Assembly (NCBI RefSeq): GCF_032027425.1 | Contig: NZ_JAVSJA010000001.1 | Coordinates: 1,997,501-2,061,500, forward strand | Reading direction: 5' to 3' | DNA length: 64,000 bases | From: Microcystis wesenbergii NRERC-220 | GTDB taxonomy: Bacteria; Cyanobacteriota; Cyanobacteriia; Cyanobacteriales; Microcystaceae | In this document: positions 36,480 to 45,936 of the stretch, piece after piece | Layout: every line of letters begins with the position of its first letter | Position numbering within the stretch: the stretch's first letter is position 1 | Translations under genes and position numbers: made by a program | The notes under the pieces: model-generated | The model's database searches: none | What the model saw: the letters and a program-made list of their open reading frames with translations, nothing else | What the model was told of the DNA's origin: nothing

Positions 36480-36532
36480 TTATCAGTGATCAGTGATCAG
36501 TGATCACTGATCAGTTATGAGTGATCAGATGT
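36480..36532. repeat. Palindromic short tandem repeats (TCAGTGA)n
   Basis: Several head-to-tail and inverted copies of tcagtgatca-type units upstream of the M16 genes. A second heptamer group (tgattac/tgtttac/tgttcac) lies at 36685-36728, just before coaX. The rest of 36363-36748 shows no gene. Confidence 0.85.
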
Positions 36533-36748
36533 GAGTTTTTAGTGAATAGTATGACAGCCTTTCTCGTCAAGGTGAAGCACAAGCTCATTCTTGCTAATCA
36601 AGTATTTCAGATGCAAGAACGAACCTCATGTATCTGAGAAAAGCTGTAAGTGAGGAGTATTAAATAGCATTAACAGTGCTGTCTTTTCACTGATTACTGA
36701 TTACTGTTTACTGTTCACTGTTCACTGAAAATACTTCCCACTAACTAA

Positions 36749-37528
36749 ATGACTGAGCAAGATACTGACTGGATAGGGTTGATGATCGGCAATTCTCGGC
36801 TACATTGGGGGTATTTTCGCGGTCAAACCCTGTTAGCTTGTCTCGATACTCCCCACCTGACCGAACCCCTAAGTAATGAATTTTTGCAACAAATTTTCCC
36901 TAAACTCTTGACAAATAAATGCAACTGTGAATTAATTGTCGCCTCTGTGGTTCCTAGCCAAAGAGAATTATGGGCAAATTATGGCAATTTACGGATAATT
37001 ACTTTAAAAGATATTCCTTTATTGGATTTATATGCAACATTCGGCATCGATCGAGCTTTAGCTGTCTTAGGTGCGGGAAAAAAATACGGATTTCCCTGTT
37101 TAGTCATCGATGCGGGAACAGCCTTAACTTTTACGGGAGTGGATGGGGATAAAAAGCTAGTGGGGGGGGCAATTTTACCCGGGTTAAAGGTGCAATTAGC
37201 CAGTTTAAGGGAACGGACGGCAGCCTTACCAGAGGTGTCCTTACCGGAAAGATTACCGCAGATGTGGGCAAAAGAAACAGCAGAAGGTATAAAAAGTGGG
37301 ATAATTTATACAATTTTGGCGGGAATAGAAAAATTCAGTCAGGAATGGTTAAATTTATATCCAGAGAGCGGGATAATTTTAACAGGGGGAGATGGGGACT
37401 TAATTAGGGATTACTGGCAAGAAAACGCCATTAAATCACCCCTAGTGGATAAGACGATAATTTTTGAGGGAATTGCCGCAGTTAAGGGAATCTCCTCCTG
37501 TTTAATTGACAAAGGCGAACATATCTAG
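36749..37528 (+). CDS. coaX: Type III pantothenate kinase
   Basis: 259 residues. Phosphorylates pantothenate in coenzyme A synthesis. Opens with the ASKHA phosphate motif (here GLMIGNSRLHWG), followed by the second motif VIDAGTALTFT (about 130-140) and GGAILPGLKVQLASL. The third, PEVSLP, is usual. The first motif has Ile-Gly-Asn instead of the more common Asp-x-Gly-Asn, as in other cyanobacterial forms. Single gene beside the glycan cassette. Confidence 0.9.
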   Translation: MTEQDTDWIGLMIGNSRLHWGYFRGQTLLACLDTPHLTEPLSNEFLQQIFPKLLTNKCNCELIVASVVPSQRELWANYGNLRIITLKDIPLLDLYATFGIDRALAVLGAGKKYGFPCLVIDAGTALTFTGVDGDKKLVGGAILPGLKVQLASLRERTAALPEVSLPERLPQMWAKETAEGIKSGIIYTILAGIEKFSQEWLNLYPESGIILTGGDGDLIRDYWQENAIKSPLVDKTIIFEGIAAVKGISSCLIDKGEHI

Positions 37529-37598
37529 TAAAGTCGGGTAAAGTTTTCTCAACTTGGGAAATTTCTGAACAACTAGGCAAAAAATTCAGGATATAGTT

Positions 37599-38666
37599 AT
37601 GGCGATCGTTCTAGTAACCGGTTCTGCTGGTTTAATCGGTTCCGAATCAGTGAGGTTTTTTTGTGATCGGGGTTATACTGTCGTCGGTATCGATAATAAT
37701 ATGCGTCAGGTATTTTTTGGCGAAGACGCTTCGACGGAGTGGAATCGAGCCAAATTATCCCAAGATTACGGGGATAAATACATTCACCATGCTGTGGATA
37801 TTCGGGATCATGAAGCTATTGCAGATATATTTAAAACCTATAGTCATGATATATCCTTAATTATCCACACGGCGGCGCAACCTTCCCACGATTGGGCAGC
37901 TAAAGATCCCTATATGGATTTTAGTGTCAATGCTAACGGAACTTTAGTATTATTAGAAAATACTCGTCAACACTGTCCCCAAGCAGTATTTATTTTCTGT
38001 TCCACCAATAAAGTTTACGGGGATAGACCGAATGAATTGCCTTTAGTAGAAAAAGAATTACGTTGGGAAATCTCGGAAAATCATCCTTATTTTGCTCATG
38101 GTATTGACGAGTTGATGAGTATTGATGCTTGTAAACATTCTTTGTTTGGTGCCTCGAAAGTGGCGGCGGATGTGTTAGTACAGGAATACGGGCGTTATTT
38201 TGAGATGAAAACTGCCTCTTTTCGTGGCGGTTGTTTAACCGGTCCAAGTCATTCGGGAACGCAATTACACGGTTTTTTATCCTACTTAATGAAATGTACG
38301 ATGATCGGCAAAGAATACAGTATTTATGGGTATAAGGGTAAGCAGGTACGCGATAACATTCATAGTTACGATCTGGTCAATGCTTTCTATCATTTTTATC
38401 AGACTCCGCGAGTAGCAGAAGTTTATAATATCGGTGGTAGTCGCTTTAGTAATTGTTCCATGTTAGAAGCTATTCAAGAATGTGAAGCGATTGCGGATAA
38501 AAAGTTAAACTGGCAGTATGTGGAGACTAATCGCATTGGTGATCATATCTGGTGGATTTCTGATGTGAGTAAGTTTAAAAATCATTATCCTGATTGGCAG
38601 TTAACCTACACAGTAACAGATATTCTCAAAGAGATTTTTAGTCAAAACGTTAGCCGTTGGTTATAG
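37599..38666 (+). CDS. NAD-dependent sugar epimerase, CDP-paratose 2-epimerase-like
   Basis: 355 residues, extended short-chain dehydrogenase fold. NAD-binding GSAGLIGSE at 8-16, [12 protein letters not shown] in the middle. The catalytic Tyr of YxxxK is replaced by Phe ([12 protein letters not shown]), although Lys is kept; from memory, close relatives also carry this Phe, so it is probably a family trait rather than a defect. Resembles CDP-tyvelose/paratose epimerases. First gene of a five-gene plus-strand glycan cassette. Confidence 0.85.
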   Translation: MAIVLVTGSAGLIGSESVRFFCDRGYTVVGIDNNMRQVFFGEDASTEWNRAKLSQDYGDKYIHHAVDIRDHEAIADIFKTYSHDISLIIHTAAQPSHDWAAKDPYMDFSVNANGTLVLLENTRQHCPQAVFIFCSTNKVYGDRPNELPLVEKELRWEISENHPYFAHGIDELMSIDACKHSLFGASKVAADVLVQEYGRYFEMKTASFRGGCLTGPSHSGTQLHGFLSYLMKCTMIGKEYSIYGYKGKQVRDNIHSYDLVNAFYHFYQTPRVAEVYNIGGSRFSNCSMLEAIQECEAIADKKLNWQYVETNRIGDHIWWISDVSKFKNHYPDWQLTYTVTDILKEIFSQNVSRWL

Positions 38667-38742
38667 TAGATCATTAGATTACTATGTCAAAACTATCTGG
38701 GTCTGTGCGTATAGGCGTTTAAAAAACTGGAGATGGTCAAAT

Positions 38743-40269
38743 ATGCTTGCTTTTAAATCATGGACTGAGAAAATATTATTGTTAATTTTTGCAGTTTGCT
38801 TAATCCATAGTTTGTGGGCGATTAGCAGGGGCTGGAATAATCCTTTGATAGATGCTCACGCCTTTCGTCAAACTCAAACGGCCATCTCGGTCTTTTATTT
38901 ACTCAAAGGTAGTCCTTGGTTAGCCTATGAAACCCCTGTTTTAGGAGTGCCTTGGTCAATTCCGCTGGAGTTTCCGCTCTATCAAGGAATAGTGGCTATT
39001 TTAGTTAAGCTTTTGCAGACTCCCATTGACCAAACTGGTAGATTTGTGAGTGCTTTTTTCTTTTATTTAAGTTTGATTCCTATATATGTAATCCTATCTT
39101 ATTTACAAGTAGCGCGAGCTTTCCGTTGGCTGTTTTTGAGTTTATTTTTAGCCAGTCCCCTTTATCTGTTTTGGGCCAGAACATTCATGATTGAATCAAC
39201 CGCCCTATTTTTCTCTTTAGCTTATCTTGCCTGTATTGCTGTTTATTTTCGCTATAAATCGCCAATTATTGCCTTATTAGCCTGTCTTTTTGGAATCGCT
39301 GCCAGTCTGACTAAAGTAACGACTATGGCTGGATTTTTAATTTTAGCTTGTGTCTGGATAGGTATTAATTGGTTTAAGAAAGACTCATCTCGTAACTTAG
39401 CGAAAGATTTATTGATACCGGTCGTTGTTTTTATAATCATACCCTTCCTTATAGCCAAAATTTGGGTTAACTTTACCGATGCCCAAAAGCTACTCAATCC
39501 CATGGCAGCAGATTTTATCACCTCGAAAGCTTTGAGAGATTGGAACTTTGGAACTATCGCTCAAAAATTATCTCGGTCACAGTGGAGAAATTATCTAACT
39601 AGGACTCTAAATGACGTTTTTGGCGGATTGATAATCAGCGTTATGGCTTTAGTAATATTACCAATTTTCACCTCAAAAAAGTTACTAAGTTATGGCTTAA
39701 GTTTACTATTTATATTGACAGTTGCCATTTTTACCAATTTGCATTTTGTTCACAACTATTATCCCTATGCTAATGCTATCTTTCTCCTCGGTGCTTCTGG
39801 ATTTACCATCATGGGATTAATAGAGAAACAACGGAAAATTTGGCAGTCTGTAGGCTGGTTTTTCCTAGCTTTAATTTTGTTATCACAACTGCAATTTTAT
39901 CGAGCTTTCTGGCATCCTAAAACAAAATTTTATAGTATCAATTACTTAGAAATTGCCTCTCAAGTCCAAAGTATTACTTCTTCTGATGGTGTTTTGTTAA
40001 TCTACGGACATCAATGGAATTCAATGATACCTTACTACAGTCAACGTCGTGCCTTAATGATTTATAGTGAAGCAAGTGAGGAAGAATTAAAAAATGCTTT
40101 CTCTGAGTTATCAAGAGCTAATCATCAAGTTGAGGCGATAGTTTTTTGCAACGAAACAAGAGAAAACCGAGAAGATAAAAAATATTTAAATAGCCTGTAT
40201 AATCCTAATGACAAGCCCGTTTTTTCTAACAAACGTTGTGATATATACACAACAAGACACGGTAAATAA
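38743..40269 (+). CDS. Membrane glycosyltransferase, GT39/ArnT-like
   Basis: 508 residues and about 11 membrane helices. The first periplasmic loop holds DAHAFRQTQTAISV (Asp at about 34), matching the catalytic Asp of GT-C glycosyltransferases. The hydrophilic C-terminal domain follows from about 400. It should use a polyprenyl-phosphate sugar donor outside the cytoplasm, probably the one made by the next gene product. Confidence 0.8.
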   Translation: MLAFKSWTEKILLLIFAVCLIHSLWAISRGWNNPLIDAHAFRQTQTAISVFYLLKGSPWLAYETPVLGVPWSIPLEFPLYQGIVAILVKLLQTPIDQTGRFVSAFFFYLSLIPIYVILSYLQVARAFRWLFLSLFLASPLYLFWARTFMIESTALFFSLAYLACIAVYFRYKSPIIALLACLFGIAASLTKVTTMAGFLILACVWIGINWFKKDSSRNLAKDLLIPVVVFIIIPFLIAKIWVNFTDAQKLLNPMAADFITSKALRDWNFGTIAQKLSRSQWRNYLTRTLNDVFGGLIISVMALVILPIFTSKKLLSYGLSLLFILTVAIFTNLHFVHNYYPYANAIFLLGASGFTIMGLIEKQRKIWQSVGWFFLALILLSQLQFYRAFWHPKTKFYSINYLEIASQVQSITSSDGVLLIYGHQWNSMIPYYSQRRALMIYSEASEEELKNAFSELSRANHQVEAIVFCNETRENREDKKYLNSLYNPNDKPVFSNKRCDIYTTRHGK

Positions 40270-40308
40270 GAGATAATTATCTGTAATTTATATTGAGTTG
40301 AGTTCCTT

Positions 40309-41577
40309 ATGTTAACTAAAATCTACAATAATAAAATTTTTCGATTTCTCATTGCTGGGGGAGTGGCATTTTTAATCAACTTATTCTTCATTTATTGGTT
40401 CATTGACGACTTAGGATTTAATACCCCATTTCTGAAGAATGTTGCTAATGTTATTTCGATAGAAATATCTTTAATTGCTAGTTTCTTTATCTATAGAATC
40501 TGGGTGTGGACTGGGGGAGATTGGACAATTAGAGATGTAATTTTGATACAACTTCCTCTCTATCATCTCTCGGCAGGTTTAGCAGTTTTACTGCGAGTTT
40601 TTTTGGTATTTCCATTCTTAAACTGGCTAGGAGTTAGCCCCGGAGTCAACACAATGATTGGGGTTTTACTGGGAGCTAGTATTAATTATGTCGCCAGTGA
40701 TAGCCTAATTTTTAAACCTAAGAATAAGACAAATGAGACAGAAATGTACTATCCCGAAGGATTAGCACCAGCTTTCGAGATGGACGGTTACTCTCACCCA
40801 CGTCAATCAAGGGATAACTATGCAGTAAAAACCTTATCAATAGTTATTCCTGCTTACAACGAAGAAGATTGCATCGAAAGCACTGCTCACTTAATATCCG
40901 AACGTTTAGAACGGGATAAAATTAATTATGAAATCCTGGTGGTTAATGACAATAGCAAAGATAACACCGAAGCAGTTCTGAAAAAAATCAACCAAGAAAA
41001 TCCCCGCATTCTCTACATCAATAATTATTATCCTAACGGGTTTGGTTTTGCGGTGCGCTGTGGATTAGAAAATTTTAGCGGTGATGCAGTGGCAGTAGTA
41101 ATGGCAGATAATTCCGACTCTCCCGATAACATGGTGGACTATTATTATAAACTCCAAGAAGGCTACGATTGCGTTTTTGGTTCTCGTTTTATCAAAGGAG
41201 GAAAAGTTGTTGATTATCCCATACACAAGTTATTCGTTAATCGTTTGGCCAATCTATTCATTCAAGTTTTATTTGGGCTAAAATTTAATGATACCACTAA
41301 TGCCTTTAAAATCTATCGGAAGGAGGTTATCGAAGGAATATCACCTCTACTGTCTCACCATTTTAACTTAACAGTAGAGATGCCCTTAAAAGCAATCGTG
41401 CGAGGATATTCCTACACGACAATTCCCATCACTTGGCGCAATCGTACCACGGGGATTTCCAAGTTAAAACTCAAGGAAATGGGTAGTCGTTATTTATTTA
41501 TAGTTCTCTCTATCTGGTTAGAAAAATACCTTTCTAGAGGCGACTATAAGCGCAAACCTGTCCAAAAAATCAGATAA
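40309..41577 (+). CDS. GtrA-like membrane domain fused to a family 2 glycosyltransferase
   Basis: 422 residues. Residues ~10-140 form a GtrA-like domain with four membrane helices. Residues ~170-420 form a GT2 domain similar to polyprenol-phosphate mannosyl/glucosyl transferases: LSIVIPAYNEEDCIESTA, VVNDNSKDNTE, MADNSDSPDNM and the closing TTGISKLKLKEMG. This fusion couples synthesis and flipping of a polyprenyl-phosphate sugar. It precedes a SAM methyltransferase gene. Confidence 0.88.
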   Translation: MLTKIYNNKIFRFLIAGGVAFLINLFFIYWFIDDLGFNTPFLKNVANVISIEISLIASFFIYRIWVWTGGDWTIRDVILIQLPLYHLSAGLAVLLRVFLVFPFLNWLGVSPGVNTMIGVLLGASINYVASDSLIFKPKNKTNETEMYYPEGLAPAFEMDGYSHPRQSRDNYAVKTLSIVIPAYNEEDCIESTAHLISERLERDKINYEILVVNDNSKDNTEAVLKKINQENPRILYINNYYPNGFGFAVRCGLENFSGDAVAVVMADNSDSPDNMVDYYYKLQEGYDCVFGSRFIKGGKVVDYPIHKLFVNRLANLFIQVLFGLKFNDTTNAFKIYRKEVIEGISPLLSHHFNLTVEMPLKAIVRGYSYTTIPITWRNRTTGISKLKLKEMGSRYLFIVLSIWLEKYLSRGDYKRKPVQKIR

Positions 41578-41607
41578 AAGTAACCAATAAATTCAGAGGT
41601 TAAAACC

Positions 41608-42297
41608 ATGTTAGACGAGCAAGTAACCCGACAAATGGAATACTTAAAGAGACTTTACGAAAGTCGCTTTAATCCTCAAGAAAGAAAAGCAAAATTAGCT
41701 CTTTGGAAAGTTTTGGTTAATAATTTTTTACAAAATTATGTTACTGTCAATGATACAGTTTTAGATATTGGTGGAGGTTACTGTGAATTTATTAATCAAA
41801 TTCGTTCTAAAAATAAATACTTAATCGATCTTAATCCTGATGCAAAAGTTTTTGCTAATCCTGATGTAACGGTATTGAATCTCAATATTCTCAGTATTAA
41901 TGAGCAGCAAAAACTTGATATAAGATTTGATAAAATTTTTATCTCCAACTTTTTCGAGCATTTAAATAGTGCGGAAGAATTAATCGAAGTTTTGGGATTT
42001 TGTTATGACATTTTAACACCGGGCGGATCACTTCTAGTGATTCAACCTAATTTTAAGTATTCTTATAAAGAATACTATGATTTTATTGATCATAAACTAC
42101 CAATAACTCACCTTTCTTTAAAGGAGTTATTGGAAACAATTGGTTTTAGAATCGATACTTTAATTCCTCGTTTTCTACCATTTTCTACGAAAGGAAGACC
42201 CGCTTCACCCACCTTACTCAAAATTTATTTAAAATTTCCTATTTTCTGGAATTTCTTGGGTGGGCAGCTATTTGTCAAAGCCACTAAACCTAGATAA
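41608..42297 (+). CDS. SAM-dependent class I methyltransferase
   Basis: 229 residues. SAM-binding VLDIGGGYCEFINQI at about 52-66, ILTPGGSLLVIQPNFKYSYKEYYDF downstream (shown in part). Methyltransferases of this type in glycan cassettes usually methylate a sugar or cap a chain. Short gaps to both neighbours suggest one operon. Confidence 0.8.
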   Translation: MLDEQVTRQMEYLKRLYESRFNPQERKAKLALWKVLVNNFLQNYVTVNDTVLDIGGGYCEFINQIRSKNKYLIDLNPDAKVFANPDVTVLNLNILSINEQQKLDIRFDKIFISNFFEHLNSAEELIEVLGFCYDILTPGGSLLVIQPNFKYSYKEYYDFIDHKLPITHLSLKELLETIGFRIDTLIPRFLPFSTKGRPASPTLLKIYLKFPIFWNFLGGQLFVKATKPR

Positions 42298-42355
42298 TTA
42301 CTGACAATACAGTGATTCAAAGTAACCTACAAATACTAATCAAGATTGTACAATT

Positions 42356-43420
42356 ATGACTAGGCAAGTGTTAATTACTGGTGGTGCGGGTTTTGTGGGT
42401 AGTTCTTTAGGTTTAGGATTAGCCCAACTCTATCCCGACTGGAAAATTATCGCTTTAGATAACTTAAAACGTCGCGGTTCCGAGTTAAATATTCCCCGTC
42501 TCAAACAGGCGGGAATTGAGTTTGTTCATGGAGATGTCAGAAATGCGGAAGACTTAGAAGCATCCGCTTTGCCAGTGGATTTAATCCTAGAATGTTCGGC
42601 AGAACCTTCCGTTTTAGCTGGTTATACTTCTCCTGGCTACGTTTTGCAGACTAACTTAATTGGAACGATTAACTGTTTAGAATTAGCTAGACAAACCCAA
42701 GCAGATTTTATTTTTCTCTCCACCAGCCGAGTTTATCCCATCACCTATCTTAATCAATTAAACTATACAGAAACAGATACTCGTTTTCAGTTATCTGAAC
42801 AGCAAGATTTACCCGGGGTTTCTGCTTTTGGTATCAGTGAACAATTTCCCTTAGATTTGCCCCGTTCTCTCTACGGTTCCACTAAGTTAGCATCGGAATT
42901 GATTATTAATGAATATGGGGATGCCTACGGATTAAGAACTTTAATTAATCGCTGTGGAGTTTTAACTGGTCCCTGGCAGATGGGAAAAGTTGATCAGGGA
43001 GTTTTTGCCCTTTGGGTGGCTAATCATTACTTTCAGAAGTCCTTAAAATATATCGGTTATGGGGGTACAGGGAAACAGGTTAGAGATTTTCTTCATGTAG
43101 CTGATTTACTCGATTTAATCGATATTCAGATTGCTAATTTAGAACAATTCAAAGGGCAGACTTTTAATGTGGGGGGTGGGCAAGATTTTTCCTTGTCCCT
43201 TTATGAAACTACAAAACTATGTCAAGAAATCACGGGCAATAGTATAATGATTGAGGCAGTTCCCGAAAATCGCACCGGAGATATGCCAATTTTTATCACT
43301 GATTCCCGCAAAATCAGTTCTATAACTGGATGGCAACCCCAGCGAGACGGTAGAAAATTAATCCAAGATATTTTTGATTGGATTTACACCCATGAAAAGG
43401 AATTAAAAGGTATTTTCTAG
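42356..43420 (+). CDS. NAD-dependent epimerase/dehydratase, CDP-paratose 2-epimerase-like
   Basis: 354 residues. GGAGFVGSSLG is at about 9-19, STSRVYPITYLNQLNYTE is in the middle, and the catalytic YxxxK is intact (SLYGSTKLASEL). Closest in feel to CDP-tyvelose/paratose 2-epimerases. Together with the first cassette gene it gives two related epimerases that could act in sequence on a nucleotide sugar. Confidence 0.87.
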   Translation: MTRQVLITGGAGFVGSSLGLGLAQLYPDWKIIALDNLKRRGSELNIPRLKQAGIEFVHGDVRNAEDLEASALPVDLILECSAEPSVLAGYTSPGYVLQTNLIGTINCLELARQTQADFIFLSTSRVYPITYLNQLNYTETDTRFQLSEQQDLPGVSAFGISEQFPLDLPRSLYGSTKLASELIINEYGDAYGLRTLINRCGVLTGPWQMGKVDQGVFALWVANHYFQKSLKYIGYGGTGKQVRDFLHVADLLDLIDIQIANLEQFKGQTFNVGGGQDFSLSLYETTKLCQEITGNSIMIEAVPENRTGDMPIFITDSRKISSITGWQPQRDGRKLIQDIFDWIYTHEKELKGIF

Positions 43421-43448
43421 TTGCTTTCTGGTTAATATCTCTGGAAAA

Positions 43449-43521
43449 TGGAGAATAGGGAACTCGAATCCCTGACCTCTGCGGTGCGATCGCAGCGCTC
43501 TACCAACTGAGCTAATTCCCC
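43449..43521 (-). tRNA. tRNA-Ala (CGC)
   Basis: 73 nt on the minus strand. Acceptor GGGGAAT pairs with ATTCTCC, with discriminator A. The anticodon arm CTGCG-ATCGCAC-CGCAG gives anticodon CGC. T arm GGGATTCGAATCCC. No encoded CCA. Confidence 0.93.
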
Positions 43522-43652
43522 ATATATGGGCCATAATAGCATTTTTGAGCAGAAAATCCTAGGAACTGGCAAGGGATCGAGGGGCAAAAAATCGGGCGGC
43601 TTGCCTCTGGAAAACTTTAAAATAGAAAAAGTAATCTTGAGGATGATAACTA

Positions 43653-44204
43653 ATGGCGATACTACGCTTAGAGAATGGGACAACCTATACCCAGTTAGCC
43701 GACATTAGTCTGGAATTGGCCAAATTAAATGTTACTTTAAACTATTGGCCGATCGAAAACGAAGCCACCCGTCAGCTACTTAAGCAAGCTTCTCTGACTG
43801 ACGAAGAAAAAGAAATAGTTTTAACCAGCTTAGACGGTTATTTTGAGCAACTTAAGCAAGAAGCGGGTTATCAAGCCAGAGATTTAATCGTTTTACACCC
43901 TGAAATTCCCAATCTCGACACTTTACTGGCCAAATTCGAGCGCTGTCACACCCACGCTGACGATGAGGTGCGTTATATCATTGATGGGGAAGGGGTTTTT
44001 GGCTTTGTTTTTCCCGATGGTTCTCAGGGGGAATTAACTATTCAACCTCAAGAATATATCAATGTTCCCGCCCATAGCGAACACTGGTTTCACCTCACTG
44101 CCAGTAAACGAGTTAAAGCAGTGCGTTACTTCACCACTACCGCCGGATGGGTTCCCGAATACACGGAGACTGTCATTCGTTTTCCTAGTTTAACAGCCCT
44201 GTAG
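43653..44204 (+). CDS. mtnD: Acireductone dioxygenase
   Basis: 183 residues, cupin fold. Methionine salvage step, splitting the acireductone. Metal ligands His99, His101, Glu105 (CHTHADDEVRYI) and His144 (HSEHWFHL) are present. The N terminus and length fit MtnD. Single gene between tRNA-Ala and petG. Confidence 0.94.
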   Translation: MAILRLENGTTYTQLADISLELAKLNVTLNYWPIENEATRQLLKQASLTDEEKEIVLTSLDGYFEQLKQEAGYQARDLIVLHPEIPNLDTLLAKFERCHTHADDEVRYIIDGEGVFGFVFPDGSQGELTIQPQEYINVPAHSEHWFHLTASKRVKAVRYFTTTAGWVPEYTETVIRFPSLTAL

Positions 44205-44302
44205 CCTTTGGTTTTCGGCGATCGCTCTCCCAAGACAGATGAGTTTTGCGGGGATGACAACGCCGGCAGCCACAATCTGTTAAGCGGCAAATTTGTCCTG
44301 TG

Positions 44303-44340
44303 GAAAATCTCCCGTCTAGTGCCTAGCTTGACGGGAGATT
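44303..44340. terminator. Hairpin between mtnD and petG
   Basis: AATCTCCCGTC (44306-44316) and its exact complement GACGGGAGATT (44330-44340), 13-base loop. Lies between the two convergent genes and could stop both. Confidence 0.75.
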
Positions 44341-44370
44341 GTCTCAATTCGGGGGATTGGCGTGATAGAT

Positions 44371-44487
44371 TTAGTCTAAGCCGAATTGATTGCCCCGTTT
44401 GTACTGTAAATAGGCGGCAACGAACAAACCCGCTAGGGTAATGGGAATTAAGCCTAGGACAATCCCTAGCACTAAAGGTTCAATCAC
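44371..44487 (-). CDS. petG: Cytochrome b6f complex subunit PetG, 38 aa
   Basis: A very short gene read from the sequence: GTG start at 44485-44487, TAA at 44371-44373. The product begins [20 protein letters not shown], a single membrane helix, and ends KRGNQFGLD, diagnostic of PetG. An AGGAG ribosome site lies about 9 bases before the GTG. PetG is essential for b6f stability in the thylakoid. Below normal gene-calling length cut-offs. Confidence 0.95.
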   Translation of the reverse strand: MIEPLVLGIVLGLIPITLAGLFVAAYLQYKRGNQFGLD

Positions 44488-45108
44488 GTCTGTACTCCTT
44501 GGATTAGCAATTTTTCACCCCTATTTTATCCTAGCAGGGGTTGCCCGCGAAAGATAGGGCGGACAGCAGGTAGATAGGGCGATCGCAGACAATTCTTAAA
44601 TGTCAGATACCTGGCAAAAATCAAACATCTTCCCTTATGGGAGCAGGGAGTGGGGTGTAGGGTGTGGGGTGTGGGGTGTGTGAAATTTCCCTAAATCCCT
44701 ATCTCCCTATCTCCCTATCTCCCTATCTCCCTAAATCCCTGTCTCGGAGTCTCCTGACTCCCCAAAAGGAAAACGGCTCTCTTGGGTTTGGTGGGTAAAA
44801 TGTATTCTAAGATACAGTCTTGCCAGCGAGCGACTGGAACGAACCACAAAGACACAAAGGACACAAAGATTGATCGGTTCTATATAAGTTAAACTTATCA
44901 CACAAAGAATAAGAGAGCCGGAAAACTTCGTATCTCACAATTAATATAACTGCTATATCGGATTTTTGGCATAATTAATTTTTCAAGGATAAAAAACCTA
45001 GAAATCAGATTTTAGGAATGTAAACAAGTTGAATATCGATTTTAGGCGTTGCTGAATCAAGGTATTAATGCCAACTGTGCAGGTTCCCGTGCAAAAGTTA
45101 GTTTGGGT
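44488..45108. other. Intergenic region with microsatellites
   Basis: No gene found. Contains a ggggtgt/ggggtgtg simple repeat at about 44652-44682, 'tccctatc' tandem repeats at about 44697-44735, and AT-rich DNA beyond. Some bases near 45000-45108 may belong to the lost 3' half of the RAYT gene. Confidence 0.6.
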
Positions 45109-45330
45109 CTAGGTTTTAAGAAATTCCACCAAAAAAAATTCAGATCTCAAATCAGGAACGCCTAAAATGAAAATGGCATCGATTGTGAATGGGTGACGTT
45201 GCATAACGTAGCGAAATGCTTCTCGCAAGAGGGAGATGTTTTCGGGTTCGCACAAGAATTTTTGACGCTTGTGGGTGACAAGAGTAAAAAAGTAAGTTCC
45301 TCCCTCAATTTTTGCCCTTCGATACTGCAT
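45109..45330 (-). pseudogene. REP-associated tyrosine transposase (RAYT, IS200-like), truncated
   Basis: The first ~56 residues (MQYRRAKIEGGTYFFTLVTH; LLREAFRYVMQRHPFTIDAIFIL) are the RAYT N terminus. The protein then switches to unrelated sequence exactly where the HUH motif (PDHLH) should follow, so the catalytic centre is gone. Lies at the edge of a region with many ~90-bp inverted-repeat elements, the kind of sequence such enzymes mobilise. Confidence 0.85.
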
Positions 45331-45366
45331 AATAAGTATTGATTATTTTGGCGCATAATCCCCCTT

Positions 45367-45505
45367 GTAGGTTGGATTGACCCAAGGAAACCCAACTATA
45401 GTAATCATGACAATTATCGTCGGTTGGTTTGACTACGAAACTACAGTAGGTTGGGTTGACCTAAGGAAACCCAACTATAGTACGGTTGGATTGACCCAAG
45501 GAAAC
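45367..45505. repeat. Three short direct repeats of a GGTTGGATTGACC unit
   Basis: Copies of 'ggttggattgacccaagga' / 'ggttgggttgacctaagga' followed by aacccaacta at about 45371, 45450 and 45483. Related to the ends of the 90-bp family; also seen at about 46671, 47751 and 48610. Confidence 0.8.
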
Positions 45506-45550
45506 CCCACAAAAAGCCATGAGAGGAGGGGAATAGCGATCGCTAATTCC

Positions 45551-45725
45551 GACGGATTTAGGTGTTGGCTGTTGGGTTTCGCTCTCCCCTAAAATCGAGA
45601 GGTTTTCTTTAACCTATTGATTCGCTCAACCCAACCTACAAAACTGATCACTGAAATGTTGGGTTTCGCTTTCCCTTAAAATCGAGAGGTTTTCTTTAAC
45701 CTATTGATTCGCTCAACCCAACCTA
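45551..45725. repeat. Two tandem copies of the ~90-bp GTTGGGTT element
   Basis: Copy a 45551-45640, copy b 45658-45725 (5' part shorter). Each contains gttgggtttcgct, a gagaggttttctttaacc centre and ends tcgctcaacccaacctac. GTTGGGTT and AACCCAAC are inverted terminal repeats. Confidence 0.88.
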
Positions 45726-45736
45726 CGGACTAATAT

Positions 45737-45935
45737 TGTCAATGACTATGTACAATTATTATTAACTTCGATCAAACAGGGAGTTTCCCAAGCTAATCCA
45801 CCCAGTCAGGTTACTTGAGAATTTGGCTTACAAGTTGGGGGTAAAACGGGGATTCCTTTAGTGACAAAAGGTTCAGCACAAGCTAATATTAAGTTAGCTA
45901 TTGAATGGAAATTTAACCAAGATAAGGGAGGTTAG
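45737..45935 (+). pseudogene. Remnant of a trypsin-co-occurring-domain-like (CU044_2847 type) gene
   Basis: Translating the frame that ends at TAG 45933-45935 gives DYVQLLLTSIKQGVSQANPP, then an in-frame TGA at 45816-45818, then EFGLQVGGKTGIPLVTKGSA and NIKLAIEWKF. The pattern matches, from memory, small trypsin-co-occurring-domain proteins (EFGLxVGG.AGIP...KVxIxWKF). The 5' end is cut by a repeat. It stops 2 bp before the Uma2 gene. Family assignment is tentative; the in-frame stop is certain. Confidence 0.5.
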
Positions 45936-45936
45936 T

